Part shown: positions 6,515 through 14,072 of the stretch, in pieces | How the letters are laid out: each line of letters begins with the position of its first letter | Numbering within the stretch: position 1 is the first letter of the stretch | The notes under the pieces: model-generated | What the model saw: the letters and a program-made list of their open reading frames with translations, nothing else | Told to the model about the DNA's origin: nothing | Databases searched by the model: none | Translations under genes and position numbers: made by a program | DNA from: a virus | IMG/VR virus record: IMGVR_UViG_3300046538_000301 | Span: 1 to 39,785 of that record | Strand: one strand, 5' to 3' | DNA length: 39,785 nucleotides

Positions 6515-7033
6515 ATGAGCCGAGTTGCTCTTAGCTGTGTCGAGCGGTCAAACCGGGAGGTTCTGACCCTTGAACTCGCCCTTTACCATGCCGCCCGAGA
6601 GTATCCAGGCGGTGCCGCGTCAATAGCCGCCACCACCGGACGCAATGCCACGACCCTGCAGCACAAGTTGTCGCCAACCCATCCCAAGCACGTCGTTAAT
6701 GTGCAGGAATTTGGCGAGATTCTTGAGCTGACCAAAGACCGTCGCATCCTTGATGCGGTCCACGCCCTGGTCGGTGACACGATCTGGCAGGACCTTGCGG
6801 ACTGCTACACCGATGACATGCCCGAGACGCTTACTGTTGGGATTGCAAAGTACTTCCACCAGGTGGCGGATCTGGCTGAAACATGGGCTGAGCACATCAG
6901 CGATGGTCAGGTGGATGACAGCGAGTTGGCAGAGATACGTCACCGGGTGTTTCGCTGTATCCAAGGTTTGCTTGGGATGTACAACCGCGCTTCCTACGTC
7001 AACCAAACGACGAAGGGGGTGCCTCGTGGCTGA
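6515..7033 (+). CDS. Phage regulatory CII-family protein
   Basis: 172 residues related to the phage regulatory CII family: an N-terminal helical DNA-binding part (LYHAAREYPGGAASIAATTGRNATTLQHKLSPTH at residues 21-54, with a helix-turn-helix shape), the VNVQEFGEILELTKDRRILDAVH helix pair, and a C-terminal helical half. In lambdoid phages this protein activates establishment of lysogeny. The ATG at 6515 follows TAAGGA; an in-frame start at 6482 would precede the ribosome site. Its stop overlaps the DksA-like gene by 8 bp. Confidence 0.75.
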   Translation: MSRVALSCVERSNREVLTLELALYHAAREYPGGAASIAATTGRNATTLQHKLSPTHPKHVVNVQEFGEILELTKDRRILDAVHALVGDTIWQDLADCYTDDMPETLTVGIAKYFHQVADLAETWAEHISDGQVDDSELAEIRHRVFRCIQGLLGMYNRASYVNQTTKGVPRG

Positions 7034-7253
7034 TGACATCGATCTGGCTAACGACATCATGCAGGAGCGGCTTGATCAGGCTCTGGCTCAACGTCGCGCT
7101 AAAAAACAAACATGCCCGGCTCATTCATTTCTTTTCTGTGAAATCTGTGACGACCCGATCCCGACATGCCGTCGCCTTGCCGTGCCCGGCTGTACCCATT
7201 GTGTGAGCTGCCAATCCATCGCTGAATCACGCGAGGCCCGCCATGCTCGATGA
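7026..7253 (+). CDS. TraR/DksA-type C4 zinc finger protein
   Basis: 75 residues starting with GTG at 7026 (AAGGGGGT ribosome site), frame confirmed by the zinc finger. An acidic helix (ADDIDLANDIMQERLDQALAQRR) is followed by C-x2-C-x17-C-x2-C (CEICDDPIPTCRRLAVPGCTHCVSC), the layout of TraR and short phage DksA homologues. TraR binds the RNA polymerase secondary channel and mimics DksA with ppGpp; the Asp-rich N-terminal tip is compatible with that. It overlaps cII by 8 bp and the primase-helicase by 11 bp. Confidence 0.85.
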   Translation: MADDIDLANDIMQERLDQALAQRRAKKQTCPAHSFLFCEICDDPIPTCRRLAVPGCTHCVSCQSIAESREARHAR

Positions 7254-9459
7254 TGTTTTGGCGCAATTTGCTGAGTATGGCCTGGAGCCTGCGCAGCCTT
7301 TGGTATTCGGCAAGCTGACTCGCTGCAAAACGACCCAAGACAAAGGCAAAGAGAAAAACGGCTGGTACGTGATCCACGAGCACCGGACCGAAAAGAATGA
7401 AATTCTGATCTTCGGTAGCTTTGGCGACTGGCGGTCAGGGGAAACCCAAAAGGTCAAGGTCAAGGCCGGGCGCATGAGTCCTGAGGAGCGTGAAGTTATG
7501 CGCGCTCGTCAGGAGGAGGCCAAACGCCGTGCCGCCGAGGTTGCTGCCAATGCTTCGCGTCGTGCGGCGAACCGTGCGAGCAGCTTGTTCAGGCGTATGC
7601 CTGAGACCGGCAGAAGCTCCTATCTAGACCGAAAGCAGATTGTCGGTTTCCGTGTTCGCTACGCGCCTCGATCAGGCGCTTTTCTTATTCCAATGAGCAA
7701 TGCCCGCGACCAGATCGTAGGCCTGCAAGTGATCTTCCCTGAAAAACAGCAGGACACTGGCCGGGATAAATCCTACTGGCCATACGGCATGTCGAAGGAG
7801 GGCGCGTTTCATCTGATCGGTCCAGATCCTGAGCCTGGAGAGCCGCTGCTGATCTGTGAAGGCTACGCGACCGGCGCAAGCCTTCACATGGCGACATCGT
7901 TCGCGGTCGCCATTGCATTTGACGCCGGCAACCTTCTACCTGTCGCGAAGTTGATGCGCGACCGTTTCCCAGGTCGTCCGCTGATCGTTTGCCGCGATGA
8001 CGACTGGAAAACCAAACGGGTCAATGGTGACCCTTGGAACCCGGGCGAAGAGAAAGGCAGCAACGCAGCACTGATTGTTGGTGGCCAGGTGATCGGCCCG
8101 GTTTTCTCTAGCGACCGGCAGGACAAGTGGACGGACTTCAACGACCTGCATTGTTCTGAGGGGCTTGAGGCTGTTCGTCGGCAGGTTATGGCGGTGGTTA
8201 AGCCTCCTGCAGCTGGTGGTTGGAAAGACCAGTTAGCCCGTGCTGAAAGCGGCACCTTGATTGCTCATATGCAGAACGTTGAATTGATCCTCGGCAACGA
8301 TGAGCGCTGGGCTGGGGTGATCAGCTTCAACGCTTTCAGCTCCAAGGTCGTAAAGCTGCGGGCAGCTCCATACGGTGGCGGTACGGGGGATTGGGCCGAC
8401 ATCGACGACATGCGCGTGATGAAGTGGCTTGCACAGACCTACAACTTGCGTGTGAAGGCGTCCAGTGTCATCGAGGCGGTAAGCATCGTTGCCCATGACC
8501 ACTCGATTCACCCTGTTCGCGAATATCTCCACAAGTTGGAGTGGGACCGAGTGTTGCGCCTGGATCGTTGGCTCACCGACGTGTTGGGCGTAACGCCGAA
8601 CGACTATTCAATGAAGGTCGGCAAGCGATGGATGATTTCGGCTGTTGCGCGGGTAATGAAGCCAGGCTGCAAGGCAGACTCTGTGTTGATTCTCGAAGGT
8701 GCGCAGGGTGCCGGTAAGTCCACAGCCATGAGTATCCTTGGCGGCAGTTGGTTCATGGATACCCCTTTTGCCCTCGGCGACAAAGACGGTTTTCAGGCAA
8801 TCAGAGGCAAGTGGATTGTCGAACTGGGGGAACTGGACAGCTTCAACAAGGCGGAAAGCACGAAGGCTAAGCAGTTCTTTTCAGCTTCCACTGATACCTA
8901 CCGTGAGAGCTATGGCCGAAGAACTAACGACGTGCCACGCCAGTGTGTTTTCGTCGGGACCACCAACCAAGAAGAATACCTAAAAGACGCCACGGGTAAC
9001 CGCCGCTATTGGCCGGTCGCCTGTACACGCGTCGAGCTGGACCTGTTGCGCGAGATCCGCGACCAGCTATGGGCCGAGGCGATGTTCTGCTACGAGTCTG
9101 GCGAAGTCTGGTGGGTGAACCGCGAAGAGTCATCGATGTTCGCCGAGGCGCAGGACGAACGTTTTGTTGTCGACGAGTGGGAAGGTCCAATCCTCACATG
9201 GTTGGAGGAATCCCAGATCGGCGCAACGGCATCAGGCGGCGACTTGCTTGGCACTGCATTGAAGATCGATCCCAGTCATTGGGGCAAGCCCGAGCAAATG
9301 CGGGTCGGCGCCATCATGCACAGGTTTGGTTGGAAGCGTACGCGACTTGCCACAGCGTCGAAGAGTGGGCAGCGGCCTTGGGTCTATAAAAAGCCAGATG
9401 ATTGGGGCGCCGGCAACATGCCGCCGTCGGCTCCGCGTGAGGAGCCTTGCTTTGATTAA
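7243..9459 (+). CDS. Replication primase-helicase: toprim plus VapE/VirE-type ATPase
   Basis: 738 residues. Residues about 1-120 are a charged N-terminal region. A toprim-like domain spans about 195-320 (LLICEGYATGASL near 202, VCRDDDW near 248). A VirE/VapE-type P-loop ATPase follows, with Walker A EGAQGAGKST near residue 485, a Walker B-like IVELGEL, and the FVGTTN..YLKDATGNRRYWPV sensor/arginine-finger region typical of this family. Toprim fused to this helicase is the self-contained replication initiator of many phages and satellites. It sits directly upstream of the octamer array at 9846-10111, its likely target region. No zinc-finger primase motif is obvious. Confidence 0.88.
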   Translation: MLDDVLAQFAEYGLEPAQPLVFGKLTRCKTTQDKGKEKNGWYVIHEHRTEKNEILIFGSFGDWRSGETQKVKVKAGRMSPEEREVMRARQEEAKRRAAEVAANASRRAANRASSLFRRMPETGRSSYLDRKQIVGFRVRYAPRSGAFLIPMSNARDQIVGLQVIFPEKQQDTGRDKSYWPYGMSKEGAFHLIGPDPEPGEPLLICEGYATGASLHMATSFAVAIAFDAGNLLPVAKLMRDRFPGRPLIVCRDDDWKTKRVNGDPWNPGEEKGSNAALIVGGQVIGPVFSSDRQDKWTDFNDLHCSEGLEAVRRQVMAVVKPPAAGGWKDQLARAESGTLIAHMQNVELILGNDERWAGVISFNAFSSKVVKLRAAPYGGGTGDWADIDDMRVMKWLAQTYNLRVKASSVIEAVSIVAHDHSIHPVREYLHKLEWDRVLRLDRWLTDVLGVTPNDYSMKVGKRWMISAVARVMKPGCKADSVLILEGAQGAGKSTAMSILGGSWFMDTPFALGDKDGFQAIRGKWIVELGELDSFNKAESTKAKQFFSASTDTYRESYGRRTNDVPRQCVFVGTTNQEEYLKDATGNRRYWPVACTRVELDLLREIRDQLWAEAMFCYESGEVWWVNREESSMFAEAQDERFVVDEWEGPILTWLEESQIGATASGGDLLGTALKIDPSHWGKPEQMRVGAIMHRFGWKRTRLATASKSGQRPWVYKKPDDWGAGNMPPSAPREEPCFD

Positions 9460-9811
9460 GCGAATGGATGAAATGCTCAAGCTGTGGGCTGAGGATCTGC
9501 ATTCGCCTATGAGTTTTGGCGGATCTGGCGGCGGCAACATGATTGCGATGCTGATGGAGTGCAAGGGAGAACTAATACGGGGGACACGCGGCAGTCGGGT
9601 GCTGCTGGATGAATCTGCCGATATCGAGCTGATCGTGAACAAGCACCTGGCGCCAGAGCTGGCTGTGGTGGTCAGGGAGCACTACTGCAACCACGACAGC
9701 TTTCTGTCACAGAAGATTCTGCACTGCGGTTGCAGCCGTAAAACCTATTACGACCGCCTGCACGATGCGCACGAAAGCATTCAGGGGATGTTGTGGGGGA
9801 AGGCAGCCTGA
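9452..9811 (+). CDS. Small Q-like late regulator candidate
   Basis: About 119 residues. The C-terminal third (ELAVVVREHYCNHDSFLSQKILHCGCSRKTYYDRLHDAHESIQGML) looks like a sigma-region-4 or ArpU/Q-type helix-turn-helix with three Cys, as in phage late antiterminators and activators. Position supports this: last gene of the early-right operon, followed by a promoter and terminator before the lysis genes. The start is probably the TTG at 9452, which has GAGGAG 7 nt upstream and overlaps the previous gene by 8 bp; ATG codons at 9464 and 9473 are further options. Which Q family it belongs to is not settled. Confidence 0.6.
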   Translation: MIKRMDEMLKLWAEDLHSPMSFGGSGGGNMIAMLMECKGELIRGTRGSRVLLDESADIELIVNKHLAPELAVVVREHYCNHDSFLSQKILHCGCSRKTYYDRLHDAHESIQGMLWGKAA

Positions 9812-10177
9812 TGTCAGAGCTTCCTAACGCTTCCGGCACGGTGTCGTCCCACCTTGTCCCACCTCACTTCGTGGTGGTGGGACGGGTTTCGCCCCCGTAT
9901 ACGCTGGGCCGTCCCACCGTCCCACCTCAAAGCGTGTTTTGCACATGTGAGCGTAGCGGGCACGGTCGTGCGCGTTGTACGCGCAAGCGTGTTTTTAATA
10001 ACTCTCTCTTTACACGGAAAAATAGTAATAGAGGTGGGACGGTGGGACGGGGCTTTGTTTTCGGGGGTTTCATCCGTCCCACCTCTTATAAGCAGGTGGG
10101 ACAGGTGGGACGGCTTGATAAACAGCGAATAGCCGTGATGGTGGTTTCTTTCGTGTTCATACAGTGTTGGTGCTGTG
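9812..10177. repeat. GTCCCACC octamer array, candidate replication origin
   Basis: Ten exact copies of GTCCCACC occur within 266 bp: plus orientation at 9846, 9856, 9911, 9919 and 10076; inverted (GGTGGGAC) at 9876, 10033, 10041, 10095 and 10104. Pairs are spaced 8, 9 or 10 bp. The tandem pair plus TC at 9911-9928 is an exact inverted complement of 10031-10048. Between them lie a TGCGCG/CGCGCA hairpin (9969-9985) and an AT-rich stretch (9990-10030). Arrays of short sites next to an initiator gene and an AT-rich block are the usual form of iteron origins. No credible protein gene is present. A role in packaging or transcription remains possible. Confidence 0.55.
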
Positions 10178-10206
10178 TTGACTACATATTGGTCGGTGGC
10201 ATTAAT
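10178..10206 (+). promoter_or_regulatory. Late promoter candidate (PR'-like)
   Basis: TTGACT (10178-10183) and ATTAAT (10201-10206) are separated by 17 bp. It lies between the Q-like gene and the lysis genes, with an intrinsic terminator about 90 nt downstream of the expected start, the arrangement of lambda PR' and tR'. Confidence 0.5.
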
Positions 10207-10294
10207 TCCGGCTTGCTGCCAGTAAACTGGACCTGTAAAAAGTACTCATCTTCGATAGGTGCGACCGCTTAGAGCGGCAAGCATCAACCAGATC

Positions 10295-10326
10295 AAACCC
10301 GGCCCTCGCGCCGGGTTTTTCTTTTT
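10295..10326 (+). terminator. Intrinsic terminator before the late genes (tR'-like)
   Basis: AACCCGGC (10296-10303) pairs with GCCGGGTT (10310-10317) around a 6-nt loop, followed by TTTTTCTTTTT. A smaller CCGCT/AGCGG hairpin lies at 10265-10277. It would stop transcripts from 10178-10206 unless a Q-like factor acts. Confidence 0.75.
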
Positions 10327-10352
10327 CTGCGTCAACACGATGGGGTACCACC

Positions 10353-10721
10353 ATGGCCGAGCCATTGAGCACGACCGCATCTGTAGTGGTGGCGGGAGCT
10401 GCCGGGGTCGGCGTCGCGGGGCTTTTGACTGGCATTGATATGTTGGCCGCGATTGGCGCACTCGCTGGTGCGTTGGTGTTCTTTACCACCACGGAAGAAA
10501 TGCCAGTGTGGAAGCGCGCTGTCTTTCTGCTGGTGTCGTTCGTCATGGGATACCTGTTTGCGCCGGCACTGACGGACTTCGAAATCTGGGGCATTCGTCC
10601 CTTCAAGTACTCGGGCCCGGCTGCGTTCGGCGCGGCAGTCCTGGTAGTCACTGTCGCGCTTGCCGCGATCAAGCGTCGGGGCAAGTTCGGCCCTGAACAG
10701 CCTGGAGGTCAGGATGGATAA
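10353..10721 (+). CDS. Putative holin, first of two
   Basis: 122 residues with three or four hydrophobic segments (about 10-30, 32-50, 53-72 and 86-105) and a basic C-terminal tail (IKRRGKFGPEQPGG), the usual look of a phage holin or related pinhole-forming protein. It is the first late gene after the tR'-like terminator. A second small membrane protein overlaps its end by 8 bp; such pairs are often holin and antiholin. Assignment rests on topology and place, since the endolysin lies 24 kb away. Confidence 0.65.
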   Translation: MAEPLSTTASVVVAGAAGVGVAGLLTGIDMLAAIGALAGALVFFTTTEEMPVWKRAVFLLVSFVMGYLFAPALTDFEIWGIRPFKYSGPAAFGAAVLVVTVALAAIKRRGKFGPEQPGGQDG

Positions 10722-11004
10722 TCCACTGATTCCCGCTCTTCTGACGCAGGCCACCTTCTGGTTGTGCCTGGCATTGTTCGTTCGCCTGTTCACGTTCCGC
10801 CGCAAAGGTGCCCGCTTCCGCCGAGACATGAGCTGCCTAGCTTGGCTGACGATGGTCAGTTCGGGCACCGCGATGATGTACATCAGCAAAGGGCTGCTAG
10901 TCATGCAGCCGGTATCTTGGCCGTTGGTAGTGTTGCTTGGAGTGTTCGTTGGTTCTGTGTGGCAGAGCAACGGCAACCTGGCGCGCGTGTGGAGGGAAGG
11001 TTGA
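10714..11004 (+). CDS. Putative holin/antiholin, second membrane protein
   Basis: 96 residues from the ATG at 10714, which has CTGGAGGTCAGG just upstream. Three hydrophobic segments (about 5-24, 39-59, 63-83) are separated by an Arg/Lys-rich loop (FRRKGARFRR, residues 27-37) typical of small phage holin families. Its stop overlaps the HNH gene start by one base (TGATG). It probably works with the preceding gene in timing lysis. Confidence 0.65.
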   Translation: MDNPLIPALLTQATFWLCLALFVRLFTFRRKGARFRRDMSCLAWLTMVSSGTAMMYISKGLLVMQPVSWPLVVLLGVFVGSVWQSNGNLARVWREG

Positions 11005-11366
11005 TGGTTGCGGATACGCGGGGCAGCAGCACAGCGCGCGGCTACACATACCGTTGGCAGAAGTCGCGAGATGCTTACCTGGCTGAGAATCCTTTCTGCA
11101 CCATGTGCTCGACTGTTGAGCGGCCAGTTGCGGCAAACGTGGTCGACCACATTGATGCGCCGCGCTTCAAGGATGCCAGGGAGAGTGGTGATCCGCTGCT
11201 GGTCAAGGCCGCATGGAAGCTCTTCTGGAGTCGTGGCAACTGGCAATCGCTGTGCAAGTTCTGCCACGACTCGACCAAGCAGCGAATGGAGAAGAGCGGC
11301 ACGGTCATCGGCTGTACCCCTGACGGAATGCCGCTGGACCCCAACCATCACTGGAATCGCACCTGA
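11004..11366 (+). CDS. HNH endonuclease, terminase-associated
   Basis: 120 residues with an HNH fold: CTMC (residues 32-35) and CKFC (92-95) as structural zinc cysteines, the VVDHIDAPRF beta-beta strand with the first His and metal-binding Asp (near 48-50), and NWQSLCKFCHDSTK carrying the Asn and final His. HNH proteins immediately upstream of P27-type terminases in HK97-like phages take part in cos cleavage with the terminase, and that is the probable job here. ATG at 11004 follows GGAGGGAAGG. Confidence 0.88.
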   Translation: MVADTRGSSTARGYTYRWQKSRDAYLAENPFCTMCSTVERPVAANVVDHIDAPRFKDARESGDPLLVKAAWKLFWSRGNWQSLCKFCHDSTKQRMEKSGTVIGCTPDGMPLDPNHHWNRT

Positions 11367-11580
11367 TTGCACCTATTTGGTGCGTTTTAGTAGCGCTACT
11401 AAAAAAACCAGCTGAAAAGTACTCCCGAAAATTTTCGAGCAGGACAGGGGTGGGGGGGTAAAAAATTCAGAAGGAAAACCCTTCTAGACCGTTCGCCCCC
11501 CTCGCCTCGCAACGCCGTGAAAAATGGCAGGGGGGGGTATCGGCGGTTTGGATTCATTTAAATTTGTAGGAGGTCCGGTC
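11367..11580. other. Palindrome-rich region before the terminase, candidate cos
   Basis: 214 bp without a gene between the HNH endonuclease and the small terminase. It holds GCACC/GGTGC (11369-11383), the perfect 20-bp palindrome TTTTAGTAGCGCTACTAAAA (11385-11404), CGAAAATTTTCG (11426-11437), an AGAAGG/CCTTCT hairpin (about 11469-11485), and homopolymer tracts G7 (11452-11458), C6 (11496-11501) and G8 (11530-11537). In cos phages of this gene order the packaging site lies here. The exact nick sites cannot be read from sequence. The first hairpin plus GTTTT may also terminate transcription. Confidence 0.4.
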
Positions 11581-12111
11581 ATGGCAGGAAACGCCAGTTC
11601 GGGCCGGCCATCCCAGCCGGCCGTCTTGCAGTTGCTCAACGGCAATCGTGGCAAAAAGAGCTTCAGTGATTTGATGGACGTGGTGAAGGGCAGTGGGGTG
11701 CCTGTTGCTGCGCCACCGATGCCGACATGTCTAAGCGACGGCGCGGTGGCGGAATGGGAGCGAGTCGTTCCTGACCTGATCATTCTTGGCCTGGTTAGCA
11801 CGCTGGACGGGATGGCGTTGGCCACCTACTGCGAGGCTGTTGCCGATTGGCACCGCTTCCGCCGGCGTATCAATGAGCTCAACGCCAAGGCGGATAGCTC
11901 TGATGCGGGGGATATCCAGACATTTTCGACCGGCGCCAAGCAGATTTCGGTCTGGCGGCAGTTGGCCAACGACGCGGAAAAGCGCGCGAACACCGCTGGC
12001 GCGCAGTTCGGATTCTCTCCCATGGCCCGCCGTAACTTGAAGACGACGGCCCCGCAGGGAGATCTGTTCCCCAATGAGCAACGAGACGCCGCAAACCGAT
12101 ACTTCAGTTGA
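11581..12111 (+). CDS. terS: Terminase small subunit, P27 family
   Basis: 176 residues starting at the ATG at 11581 with a strong TAGGAGGT ribosome site; matches the P27 small-terminase family (SGRPSQPAVLQLLNGNRGKK at the N terminus, LSDGAVAEWERVVPDLIILGLVSTLDGMALATYCEAV, C-terminal GFSPMARRNL). It recognises packaging DNA and delivers it to the large subunit. The large subunit begins 38 bp before its end, so the two are coupled. An in-frame start at 11524 would be inside the G-rich tract and is unlikely. Confidence 0.9.
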   Translation: MAGNASSGRPSQPAVLQLLNGNRGKKSFSDLMDVVKGSGVPVAAPPMPTCLSDGAVAEWERVVPDLIILGLVSTLDGMALATYCEAVADWHRFRRRINELNAKADSSDAGDIQTFSTGAKQISVWRQLANDAEKRANTAGAQFGFSPMARRNLKTTAPQGDLFPNEQRDAANRYFS

Positions 12112-13894
12112 TCGGGTCCGCGCCTTTGCCGACGATGTTTTGGCTGGACGCATCGTCGCCGGTCCTGATGTACGCAATGCCTGCAAGCGGCATCTGCTTG
12201 ATCTTGAGCACGGTCCGGCCCGAGGGTTGATTTGGGTACAGGACCTAGCGGATCGGGCAATCGGTTTTTTCGAAGATGTCTTATGCCTCAACGGTGGCGA
12301 GTACGAAGGCAAGCCGTTCCTGCTGGCCCCGTGGCAAGCGTTCGTCGTTGGCAGCCTGTTCGGCTGGATGACGGAAGACGGCTTTCGCCGCTTCCGTTTG
12401 GCCTACATCGAGACAGGCAAAGGCTCCGGGAAAAGCCCATTGGTTGGGGGCATCGGTCTGTATGGCTTGGTTGCCGATGGGGAACAGCGCGCCGAGGTTT
12501 ACGCGGCAGCGACCAAGCGCGACCAGGCGATGATCTTGTTCCGTGACGCTGTGTCGATGGTGAACATGTCGCCACTACTGTCCAGCCGTTTGCAGCAATC
12601 TGGCCGCGACGAAAAGGTTTGGAACCTGTTCTACCCGAACACCAATTCATTCTTCCGGCCAATCAGCGCTGACGAAGGCCAGTCCGGCCCCCGTCCGCAC
12701 ATTGGCCTGCTGGACGAGCTGCACGAACACAGGACCGCCACCACCGTAAACATGATGCGAGCCGGTACCAAAAACCGGCGCAAGGCGATGGTGGTGATGA
12801 TCACCAACAGCGGCTCGGACAAAAAAACGGTCTGCGGGCAATATCACGACCAGGGCGTGCGGATCTGCAAAGGGCAGGATGAGGATGACAGCTTCTTTGC
12901 ATTCATCTGCTCGTTGGACGAAGGCGACGACCCGTTCAAAAATGAGGCGTGCTGGCCCAAGGTCAACCCGTCTCTGGATTTTATAGCCGAAGGCCAGACT
13001 GACGGCATTCCCGGTCGCATGTACCTGCGCGAGCAAGTGCGGGCGTCACGGGGATTGCCTGCGCAGGCCTCTGTTGTACTGCGTTTGAACTTCTGCAAGT
13101 GGACCCAGGCGGATTCGCCGTGGCTGTCCTACGAGGTTTGGAACCAGGCGGCAGAGCGCGTTCCCATGCGGCTGTTGCGTGATCGTCCGTGTGTCGCGGG
13201 GCTCGACCTGGCTAGCACGACGGACCTCACTGCGTTCGTGTTGTTGTTCTGGCCTGTGCCCCACGATCCGCACTGGCGGTTGCTGCCTTACTTCTGGATT
13301 CCCGATCACGAGCTGGAGGAGCGGGAGAAGAAGGACAAGGTTCCCTACGCGCTGTGGATTAAGCAGGGCCATCTGGAAACTACACCGGGCAGGGCGATCA
13401 GCAAGCTGTTCGTGCTTCGCCGATTGCAGAAGATCTGTGATTACTTCGACGTCGGGCGGATCGCCTATGACCGCTGGCGAATCGAGGATCTGCTGCAGCT
13501 TATGAGCGAGCACGACATTCAGCTCCCGGAAATGGTGGGCTTCGGTCAAGGTTTCAAAGATATGGGCCCGGCCGTTGATGAGTTCGAGCGGCGGCTTTTG
13601 GGCTTGCCTGAGAAGCCTGTTACCGATCTTGGTCCGGATGACTTCGAAGTTGTCAGCGAGGTCGTTGACCAGGAGGAAATCGAAACGCTTCGGCATGACG
13701 AAAATCCGGTGATGACATGGTGCGCAGGCAACGCGGTGATCGTGTCGGACCCCGCAAACAACCGTAAGGCCGACAAGGCAAAGGCGACTGGCCGCATCGA
13801 CGGCATTGTCGCGGCCATCATGGCAACCGGCATCAGTGGCAAGTCCTCTGGTATTGGCGGCAAATCTATCTACGACGAAGGGGCAAGCATATGA
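12074..13894 (+). CDS. terL: Terminase large subunit
   Basis: 606 residues with both motor and nuclease halves. Walker A is ETGKGSGKSP near residue 111; Walker B is IGLLDELHEH near 208, followed by the coupling ITNSGS. The RNase H-like nuclease starts at VAGLDLASTTD (near 374) with further acidic residues at IAYDRWR and in the C-terminal part (DGIVAA). It translocates DNA into the prohead and cuts it. The protein is close in length and motif layout to HK97-type TerL of the Terminase_1 group. Its stop overlaps a small membrane-protein gene as ATGA. Confidence 0.95.
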   Translation: MSNETPQTDTSVDRVRAFADDVLAGRIVAGPDVRNACKRHLLDLEHGPARGLIWVQDLADRAIGFFEDVLCLNGGEYEGKPFLLAPWQAFVVGSLFGWMTEDGFRRFRLAYIETGKGSGKSPLVGGIGLYGLVADGEQRAEVYAAATKRDQAMILFRDAVSMVNMSPLLSSRLQQSGRDEKVWNLFYPNTNSFFRPISADEGQSGPRPHIGLLDELHEHRTATTVNMMRAGTKNRRKAMVVMITNSGSDKKTVCGQYHDQGVRICKGQDEDDSFFAFICSLDEGDDPFKNEACWPKVNPSLDFIAEGQTDGIPGRMYLREQVRASRGLPAQASVVLRLNFCKWTQADSPWLSYEVWNQAAERVPMRLLRDRPCVAGLDLASTTDLTAFVLLFWPVPHDPHWRLLPYFWIPDHELEEREKKDKVPYALWIKQGHLETTPGRAISKLFVLRRLQKICDYFDVGRIAYDRWRIEDLLQLMSEHDIQLPEMVGFGQGFKDMGPAVDEFERRLLGLPEKPVTDLGPDDFEVVSEVVDQEEIETLRHDENPVMTWCAGNAVIVSDPANNRKADKAKATGRIDGIVAAIMATGISGKSSGIGGKSIYDEGASI

Positions 13895-14070
13895 AGCTTA
13901 CGATTCTGTCCTGGCTGGCAGGACTGCTGGGCTTTGGGCTGCTGGTCGCTGGCGTTGCAATGATCAGTCAGCCCGCAGCTTTTGTAGTTGCCGGAACCGC
14001 CCTAATGGCGTGGGCCTGGCTTGCCGATCGCGCGTCTGCAGCAATGCAGCGAAAAGCCCAGGGGGGTTAA
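13891..14070 (+). CDS. Small two-helix membrane protein between terL and portal
   Basis: A 59-residue protein from the ATG at 13891, which overlaps the terL stop by 4 bp. It has two hydrophobic segments (about residues 4-24, LSWLAGLLGFGLLVAGVAM, and 29-46, AAFVVAGTALMAWAWL) and ends in a basic QRKAQGG tail. Small membrane proteins of this kind are often found between terL and portal in HK97-like phages; their role is unknown. Acceptance rests on overlap, codon use and topology. Confidence 0.6.
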   Translation: MKLTILSWLAGLLGFGLLVAGVAMISQPAAFVVAGTALMAWAWLADRASAAMQRKAQGG

Positions 14071-14072
14071 GC

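Noticed and set aside
6175-6516. Minus-strand open frame across the cro-cII leader
   Set aside because: No good ribosome site, odd composition rich in Cys/Gly/Arg, and it ends at the terminator stem, so structured RNA explains the interval better.
9846-10111. CRISPR array
   Set aside because: Repeats are only 8 bp, occur in both orientations and have no regular spacer length.
9793-10272. Open frame over the octamer array (about 155 aa, starting MSELPNASG)
   Set aside because: The frame exists because the GTCCCACC repeats avoid stops; its protein is low-complexity with repeated VGR/GQV turns and no plausible domain. The nearby TGATG overlap keeps a very short peptide possible, but not a gene of this length.
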